DNA of 64,000 nucleotides from Cytidiella melzeri (Eukaryota > Basidiomycota > Agaricomycetes > Polyporales > Irpicaceae). The position numbers were made by a program, and so were the translations under genes. The notes beneath the pieces were generated by a model. That model did not search any database, was not told where the DNA came from, and was given only the letters and a program-made list of their open reading frames with translations. This document shows, piece by piece, positions 57,901 through 64,000 of this stretch; position 1 is the stretch's first letter; every line of letters starts with the position of its first letter. The stretch covers positions 62,001 through 126,000 of the forward strand of contig JABYQR010000055.1 of assembly GCA_022592445.1 (NCBI GenBank), written 5' to 3'.

Positions 57901-58791
57901 TTTTTGCGGACCTTCTCAGTCAAGTCGACGAGAGCAGCAGTGTTGTCAGGGAAATCGAGAAGGACGTTGGTAGGACTATGCCCTTGAACATGTTTTTTGG
58001 AAAGACGGGAGCAGGTGTCGACAAGCTTCGTAGGGTACTTAAAGCTTACAGCCGGTAAGTCCAAAGCGTGCTCCTTGGACATATCAGTCGACTGATGGTG
58101 CAAAGCCGGAATCCTGCGGTTGGGTATTGTCAGGGCATGAACCTCGTCGCTTCGACTCTACTACTGGTGCATGCCGACGAAGAGGAAGCTTTCTGGATGC
58201 TTTGCGCGATTATCGAGAGAGTCCTCCCTGTAGATTTCTTCTCCCCGTCTTTGATTTGCTCCCGAGCTTGTCCGCTGGTACTCCTTGATTACGTGAGGGA
58301 GATTCTGCCCAAGCTTCACGCGCATCTTACGAACCTAGGCGTCGACCTCGGAGCCATATGTTTCTCGTGGTTCTTATCTCTTTTTACAGATTGTCTTCCG
58401 ATTGAGGCGAGTTTTCCACGGTCTCGCGGAGTGTTTTATTCTGCTCACTGTTACTCTGCAGACACTGTTTAGAGTATGGGATGTTTTCATGGTGGGTGGC
58501 TTAGACGTCATGTTTCGTGTCGCCCTTGCTGTCCTCCGCGGCAACGAGCAAGAGCTGTTGGACTGCGACTCCATCCCGGCCGTTTACGTTGCGTTGGAAA
58601 GCTTGCCTAACCGCATGTGGCGGTCAGACAAGTTGCTGAAAGTGAGTTTATCTTTATCTGCCTATTTGTGCCTTCATGGTAGCTGACGTTTGTGCTAGCG
58701 TGAATTTGACCTACGCAGTATCATTGTACATTCAGACATTCTCAAGCGGCGCGAGGCACATTGTAGTGCACTGAGAGCACTCGCTGTTTGA
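54903..58791 (+). CDS. TBC-domain Rab GTPase-activating protein
   Basis: Start at 54903 (MASMSGTIKTPTHAHPL). Intron 1 is 55152-55198. The first half is a long region of low conservation with one helical segment (ARVELEEGRRLLVEKEAARR, about residue 180) and many Ser/Pro-rich stretches. The TBC domain starts about 57730 (RDFDRLIRNGIPLAYRSKVW). The catalytic Arg finger is in EIEKDVGRTMPLNMFF and the Gln finger in NPAVGYCQGMNLVASTLLL. DEEEAFWMLCAIIERVLPVD and LFRVWDVFMVGGLDVMFRVA complete it, and the protein ends CSALRALAV at TGA 58789-58791. Both fingers are present, so GAP activity is expected; the target Rab cannot be told. One intron (58407-58461) starts with GC instead of GT. Confidence 0.9.
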
Positions 58792-58895
58792 CATATAATG
58801 AGATGATGTTTCACGCCATACTCAAGCTCTTGTACATTGCGCTGTTCAATTGTTGTGGGTACACGTACACGATCTACAATCCACTCGTGATAGTC

Positions 58896-61400
58896 TTAAT
58901 TCGCCTCAGTCACCTCCTTCCAGGAGGTATTAATGGGTGCCTGGACCTCCCACTCTGTCTCGAGTGTACAGCCCTTCCCTGCGTCAAGGCTCACGAGCCA
59001 CTCGTATCTTCCTTCGATGCCTTCGCTCTTGTCCGTCGTCCCACTCCACCTGACCTTGATATTATCAGAAACTTTGATCTCCTCTTCGGCCTTAGCTTCA
59101 GCCAGCCCTTCCGGTTTCTTCAGCGTCACTTTGATGATATCAAAAACCGCCAAAGGAAGAGCGTCGCGCACAATCAAGCTGTCGATGCTGAAAGGATGGT
59201 TGTTGGTGATGTACGTGCGGACGACTTGCTTCCTGACATTCTTCCGCTCGCCGAACAAGTTGGCATGCCCAGTGTCTGACAGCTGCTGCTCCTTGCCAGG
59301 GAGGCGTTCGTAGGTTACGCGCAAGGCAGAATCGGCGCCCAGCGTGCACTCGAAGCTTTCGTTTGGCATGATGTTCTGTCAACGAGTAGCGTAAGCTATA
59401 ACCCAGCGGCAAAAAGCGAAATGCGGAACGCTTACCTTTAAGGACGTGCGGCCGATAAAGGCGTCATCCAAGAAAACGTTTACTGGTCCAGCAACCAATT
59501 GATATTCGCTCTTGTTGTTGACCTTGCAGTAAAGATAGACCATCGGTTCGACTCGTGGGACACAAACATGAGAAATTTGTGCATCCAGGCGGAGTGTAGC
59601 GACAGAAACTGTGTGAGCTGCTCCATCGCTGGGTATCTTGACTGGATGGCTGACCGCGTAAGACACGGATACCGAATTCGTTCGAAGGGTGATTGCTGAC
59701 GCGACGGTATTATCGCCAGACGAAGTATTCATGGGCTCTGGCTGTTCTGCAAGATATCGCTCTTCCTGGTCTTCTTTTGCAAGGTCAGATCCTGCAGGAA
59801 TGGTGCCAGAAAAATCACCAAACGCACCAGCCCCAGCAGGGGATTGAGAGCCAAACGGACCGAGGAAAGCACTCGGGGCGACAGCTTGACCAGCACCATT
59901 GGGCTGCCCAAAGAGAGGGTTCTGGCCTGAGAGGTTTTGGTCATAGGGTTGCGCCTGTGTCAAGCCTCCAAATGCACTAGCCCCAGCCGGAAATTGATGA
60001 AAGGCTTGAGTCTCCACAGTTGGCGCCGCGGCAAAAGGTTGAGATCCAAATGCACCGGAGAAAGCACTCGGAACGACAGCTCGACCAGCGCCATGGGATT
60101 GTCCAAAGAGAGGGCTCTGGCCGAACAAGATGGTGTCATTGGGCTGCGCCTGTTTGAAGACAGCACCTCCCTTCGTAGTTTGAAATAGGTTAGCCACGGG
60201 CTGAATGCGATATACGGGCAATTGAGGGATCTCAGCTGAATGGACGGCATCCGATGCTGTACTGAGGACCAAAGGTGCGTTGAGCCAGTCTTCGCCTGTC
60301 TGCTGGGTGATAGATGCGCGATAATGCAGCACGACAGAAGGTGTGCCTCCCTCTGCCTGACCCATTGCGTGTATGTCGTACAACGGCTTCCACAAAGCGT
60401 TGGAGACAACTGGTGATAGCGCTGAGAATCTGCTCTGTCTTGTACGACAATACAAAAGACACTCACCGTAAGAAAGTGTGAACGTTGTTGTCGCGCCTGG
60501 TTGTTGTTGACTGGAATTCTTCCTCCTGTGTCTCTCAGCTTCAAGCCTCTCCTCATATTTCTGGCTCGCAAGCGACATATACTGCTGCATTTGAGCATTG
60601 TATTCAAGATCAATGCGCTGAGAACCCGCCAACGTCAACCCTGGGGCTGACCGCTTGCATTCATAGTCGTCCATTAGCAAAGCAATGTCAGGCGCATATT
60701 GTGCATCAATGTCATCCTTAACACCTTTCTTCCACTGTTCATCTGGTTCTACAGACTCAAGTGATCGAAGAGTGACAACTGGACGCAAAGCAGGATCAAC
60801 GTACACATGCAGCGTGACGCGACCAGCCGACTGGCTGGCTTGTCCTTTAACACTGTGCTGCGCAATCTCTTCATCCACACCATGTATCTGCTCGTCCAGA
60901 GAGGTGATGGCCTCTAGGATGCCTCGTCTCTCCTGGACAAGCGTCTGCATGAATGGTACAAGTTTATCGGTAGTGACATGTTCGCTAGTGATGCTCTTCG
61001 CGTAGGACTGGTAAATCTCTGTCTCCTGTCGGAGGATCAGCCTCTCAGCCTCCAATTTCTGCTTCTTGGCCTGAAGCAGCCGAAGCAGCTCACTCGGCTT
61101 GAAGAAATCGGTGGCTTTGGTAGTGCAGATCACATCCACCAGTCTGGCAACAGAGCCAAGGCCGGACACTCTCACAGACTGGTGGTCCATATGACTTGAT
61201 AGTCCAGCGACACGAATCTCATTGTCACCATCCTGTGGGTGAGAGATGCGTCAGTAACGGTTGGAAATGAATACTGTGCAGGGACTCACATTCAGGTTTA
61301 ACTGATATGTACGAACAACCTCAGCTTTGCCTGACATGTACACAGTTATAGATTTGATGTTTTCATTGGCACAAGAGTCAATTTCAGTAACGGCAGACAT
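58896..61400 (-). CDS. DUF4140/DUF4139 protein with an FG-rich insert
   Basis: Starts at 61400: MSAVTEIDSCANENIKSITV, then VYMSGKAEVVRTYQLNLN, an intron (about 61233-61289), DGDNEIRVAGLSSHMDHQSV and ARLVDVICTTK, the N-terminal DUF4140 region. A coiled coil follows (LRLLQAKKQKLEAERLILRQ, about residues 90-160), then beta-rich DUF4139 (VTLHVYVDPALRPVVTLRSL, WKPLYDIHAMGQAEG, VVLHYRASITQQTGEDW, MVYLYCKVNNKSEYQLVAGP, NVFLDDAFIGRTSLK), ending with WLVSLDAGKGCTLETEWEV. Between VYRIQPVANLF and PVKIPSDG is an insert of roughly 150 residues with many FG dipeptides, built from two diverged repeats (SPLFGQSHGAGRAVVPSAF and NPLFGQPNGAGQAVAPSAF, about 59800-60170). The family is widespread in fungi, animals and bacteria, with no settled biochemical function. 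Confidence 0.85.
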
Positions 61401-61618
61401 GGCTGGGTGGGTGTTGAGGATGAAGAGCAACTGAGAGAGCGGACTCGTGTTTATGCTGTGCTTATGAGTCAGTGCTTAGGTTCCCACGAGGAAGCAGTGC
61501 GTCGCTTTTTGGCGCTGGCATGGTCGCCTTCCTAATTTGTACTTTGCATCAGACCTCCTCCTAGCGGCACGCTCAACTCTTTCGTCTCTCACTCTTTCGC
61601 GGACTTTACGGAGCACCA
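61401..61618. promoter_or_regulatory. Divergent promoter between the DUF4139 and CK2-beta genes
   Basis: About 220 bp serve both genes. CTCTTTCG-type pyrimidine runs lie on the CK2 side (61575-61600). No TATA box is visible. Confidence 0.5.
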
Positions 61619-62761
61619 AGTCAGGCCTCGAGCAGCGTTATCTTTATGCATGCCCCGCTAATTGGCTACTCTTTATAGTGGATGATCTTTCGTCTGGGTC
61701 GGACTCCGATTACTCCAAGTGAGTTTGCCTCTGTCGAGGCAATCTACTTGCACTGATGCAGCTTTCATAGCTCGGTATACTCCATTTCTCAGCATCTGAG
61801 CACCGACTCCCTAATCTTAATTCTTTACAGTGGATTTCCTGGTTTCTTTCATCAAAGGGAAACGAGTACTTCTGCGAAGTAGAGGAAGACTACATACTCG
61901 ACAGGTTCAACCTTACTGGGCTCAACACAGAGGTGTCAAACTACTCTCAGGCTCTTGATTTGATTACGGATCAGCTTGGTGAGCGACTCATTTGATCAAT
62001 TTGCGCACTTAAGCTGTCTAAGACTACGGTAGATGACGAAATACAAGATGAACTTCGTGGCTCTTTGGACGTGCAGGCACGTCTACTTTACGGCCTCATT
62101 CATGCTCGGTGGATAGTGACGGCTCGAGGTCTGGCCAAAATGGTGCGCTTTCTTATCTGTTCTTGCTCTCTACCAAGTTGACGGCATCGCCGCTATATCC
62201 AGCTCGAGAAATACAAGCGATCGGATTTCGGTCGCTGCCCACGTGTACTCTGTCAATCCCAGCCCCTCCTCCCGGTGGGACTGACAGATGTACCGTACGA
62301 AAAATCCGTCAAGCTCTATTGCGGCCGCTGCGAAGACCTGTACTCCCCCAAATCCTCACGACACGGGTCTATTGACGGCGCGTACTTTGGCACGACCTTT
62401 CCTCACCTCCTGTTCCTCGTGTATCCAAACTTAATCCCACCGAAGAGCGGTCCGGTCGATCTAACTCAAGTGAATAGCGGTAGTTCTGGAACTGGCACCG
62501 ACGGAAAGAGGAGAAGGCGGGATGAGCAGCAGGAGCCAACGCCGGAGGTTATTGGGGAGATAAATACGGCGAGCGTTGCGCTCAAGGCTGAGAGGTACAG
62601 GCCGAAGATATTCGGATTCCAGGTGCATGAGATCGCCAAATTGCATCGATGGCAGGAGGCTGTACGCGATAGGTGAGTGCCTGAAACGGACAGCGCGGGT
62701 AAGCAGCTGACATGATGCGCATCGCAGGCAGGTTGCACGGCTCGAAGAACTAGACATATGA
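61619..62761 (+). CDS. CKB1: Casein kinase 2 regulatory subunit beta
   Basis: Stabilises and targets the CK2 catalytic subunits. Conserved blocks: [46 protein letters not shown], an acidic loop ([20 protein letters not shown]), [14 protein letters not shown], and the zinc ribbon with FGRCPRVLC and [16 protein letters not shown] (four Cys), then [37 protein letters not shown] follows, and the end is VARLEELDI at TGA 62759-62761. A Lys/Arg-rich insert ([13 protein letters not shown]) separates the last two blocks, as in many fungal versions. No ATG is in frame in the first coding exon. The simplest solution is a 59-bp intron (61620-61678, GTCAGG...GGCTACTCTTTATAG) that splits the start codon as A|TG. 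Confidence 0.9.
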
Positions 62762-63102
62762 TTCGTGGAAACCACCATAGTCTCTATAGTATATGATAGA
62801 GTGTATATCATTCTTTGTCTTTGTATTTAAGTTTTTTCTCCACGGACATGGTAGACTGCTATCAATCTGAACACATTAGAACGAACCATGAATACAGCGT
62901 GAAAGTGTCGTGAGGTCATTGCGAACTAGCTAAGTACATAGATGAGAAGAAATGGCAGCAGAGCGAATCACTACAAAGCAGTCATACACATACGTCGAAC
63001 CTAGAGATTAGCTGTCCGTCACAGTCAACAAATAATCAGCGATGTATGGAGATGATGAATGTGAAGGGCTTTCGATGAACAAGTTGATCAAGCGTTGTGA
63101 TG
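62762..63102. other. Convergent 3' spacer
   Basis: Between two convergent genes. AT-rich, with TATATCATTC and TTGTATTTAAG just after the CK2-beta stop that could serve 3'-end formation. No gene seen. Confidence 0.5.
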
Positions 63103-64000
63103 TCAGCCTTGGTACTTCTGAATCAACTCTCTTAGCCGCGCTTTCCCAAAGGCAAGCTCGTTCTGCGGCTTCGATGATACTACAGGTTTTGCATCCTGTG
63201 GTGACGACATTTCCGAAATGGTTGGAGGAAGCTTACTCTTGAATCGCATCTTGTCCATGGTTGGCCTGGGTTTAGCAAGTGATGCTGTGGAAGAAAGCAT
63301 AGGAGCCGCTAGAGAGGACGACACGACGGCCGGAACAGATGATGATTTTGCCATATTCGCCCGTCTTGCGGCAAGTTCGGCGGATGGGCTGTGTCTCGTG
63401 GGGGTAGGCGTAGACGGCGATGTAGAGGTGCTGTGCTTCAGAGGGGGTGCAGGACGAACCGGCTGGCTGACAGCTTTCGCGAACATTGGAGGCACACCCG
63501 ATCCGTTATTGAGCGGAGATGGGTTGACCATGGGATGTATGCTGGAGGGTCGACGATGACCCAATGGGCTCTCAGGTTTGGAGGAAGACTCGCCGTTCGT
63601 CTGCGATGTCCAGATGGACGCGACTGCCGTAACAATACCACCCTTTCCCCCTCTTGCCGAGCGTACATCGTACCGACCTTCAGAGTCGGGACGAGACTGA
63701 GACGGGAAAATGTCTGCAAGTCCTTTGCCTTTCGCCCTAGATGGGAGAGCTACCTTCCCGCCTGCCATAGCTTGCAATTGCAGTTTGCGTAGCGTGCCAA
63801 GAGGAATAAACCCAGAAGAGCGCGGGTCTGGCTTGTCATCGCGACGTTCAGCGGGAGCAGAAGGCGCTTTAACTGGGTCTTGTGTAGCATCCGTGGTACT
63901 AGGCGGTCTGTTATGCTTTGTGGAAGGATGGGTTGCTGCATCTGCAAGTTTCTCGACCACTTCGTGTTCAGCTTCAATCTCTAGCTTAGTCGGCACGGGG
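63103..64000 (-). CDS. Low-complexity protein, C-terminal part (5' outside the window)
   Basis: An open frame of at least 297 codons ends at 63103 and runs to the right edge. It is rich in Ser, Pro, Ala, Lys and Arg with no membrane segment. Recurrent pieces: SSGFIPLGTLRKLQLQAMAG, a Gly-rich RGGKGGIVTAVASIWTS (about 63600), PPMFAKAVSQPVRPAPPLKH, MDKMRFKSKLPPTISEMSS, and a helical C-terminal end FGKARLRELIQKYQG. I recall the GG(K/R)VTxVASIW-type motif from fungal cytoskeleton-associated, low-complexity proteins, but I cannot assign a name. Confidence 0.6.
   Translation of the reverse strand, partial: PVPTKLEIEAEHEVVEKLADAATHPSTKHNRPPSTTDATQDPVKAPSAPAERRDDKPDPRSSGFIPLGTLRKLQLQAMAGGKVALPSRAKGKGLADIFPSQSRPDSEGRYDVRSARGGKGGIVTAVASIWTSQTNGESSSKPESPLGHRRPSSIHPMVNPSPLNNGSGVPPMFAKAVSQPVRPAPPLKHSTSTSPSTPTPTRHSPSAELAARRANMAKSSSVPAVVSSSLAAPMLSSTASLAKPRPTMDKMRFKSKLPPTISEMSSPQDAKPVVSSKPQNELAFGKARLRELIQKYQG

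Overview
The window is nuclear DNA of a filamentous basidiomycete, most likely an Agaricomycete. The evidence is short introns of about 48-70 bp, a dense set of fungal transposon families (tnp2/CACTA-like, hAT, Ty1/copia, and an integrase-core DDE element), a BTB protein of basidiomycete type, and ordinary fungal housekeeping genes at the right end. I cannot name the species from sequence alone.

Layout. 1-5.5 kb: a CACTA-like DNA transposon with an accessory gene (+) and a tnp2 transposase (-) transcribed towards each other. 5.6-7.4 kb: a GGT/CCA-rich minisatellite tract containing two oppositely oriented clusters of small hairpins with a fixed loop and compensatory stem changes. 7.4-10.5 kb: a large single-copy-looking ORF with an arginine/serine-rich centre. 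12.1-18.0 kb: a 5,880-bp element with about 44-bp terminal inverted repeats and a 6-bp target duplication, carrying a BTB gene, an integrase-core DDE gene (broken by a small deletion or frameshift) and a third unknown gene. An unoccupied copy of the repeat it landed in lies at 23.8-24.0 kb and fixes the element ends to the base. 18.5-23.7 kb: a complete Ty1/copia element (232-bp LTRs, CTTCC duplication). 24.4-26.3 kb: a small intact gene, the C-terminal half of a MYST acetyltransferase, and a possible RecQ-like remnant. 28.5-39.7 kb: a second copia element that is a nest: it holds an apparently intact hAT transposon (8-bp duplication GTCTTCGC), an unclassified 1.84-kb insertion with a Cys-rich ORF, and a 645-bp solo LTR. 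40.2-46.1 kb: a third copia element whose flanks do not match, abutting a fourth copia fragment.

47-52 kb: a two-gene locus, both on the minus strand and both with a TATA box. One gene encodes a MACPF (perforin-like) protein; the other combines a long polar beta-rich region with a C-terminal MABP-like beta-prism. They look like a possible pore-forming pair. 52.5-64 kb: a gene-dense, repeat-poor block with PWP1 (ribosome biogenesis), a TBC-domain Rab GAP, a DUF4140/DUF4139 protein carrying an FG-rich insert, casein kinase 2 regulatory subunit beta, and the C-terminal part of a low-complexity protein running off the right edge.

The boundary at about 47 kb separates a transposon graveyard from conserved genes. 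The best candidates for something undescribed are the BTB-carrying integrase-core element, the hairpin clusters, the MACPF/beta-prism pair and the unclassified insertion at 34.7 kb.
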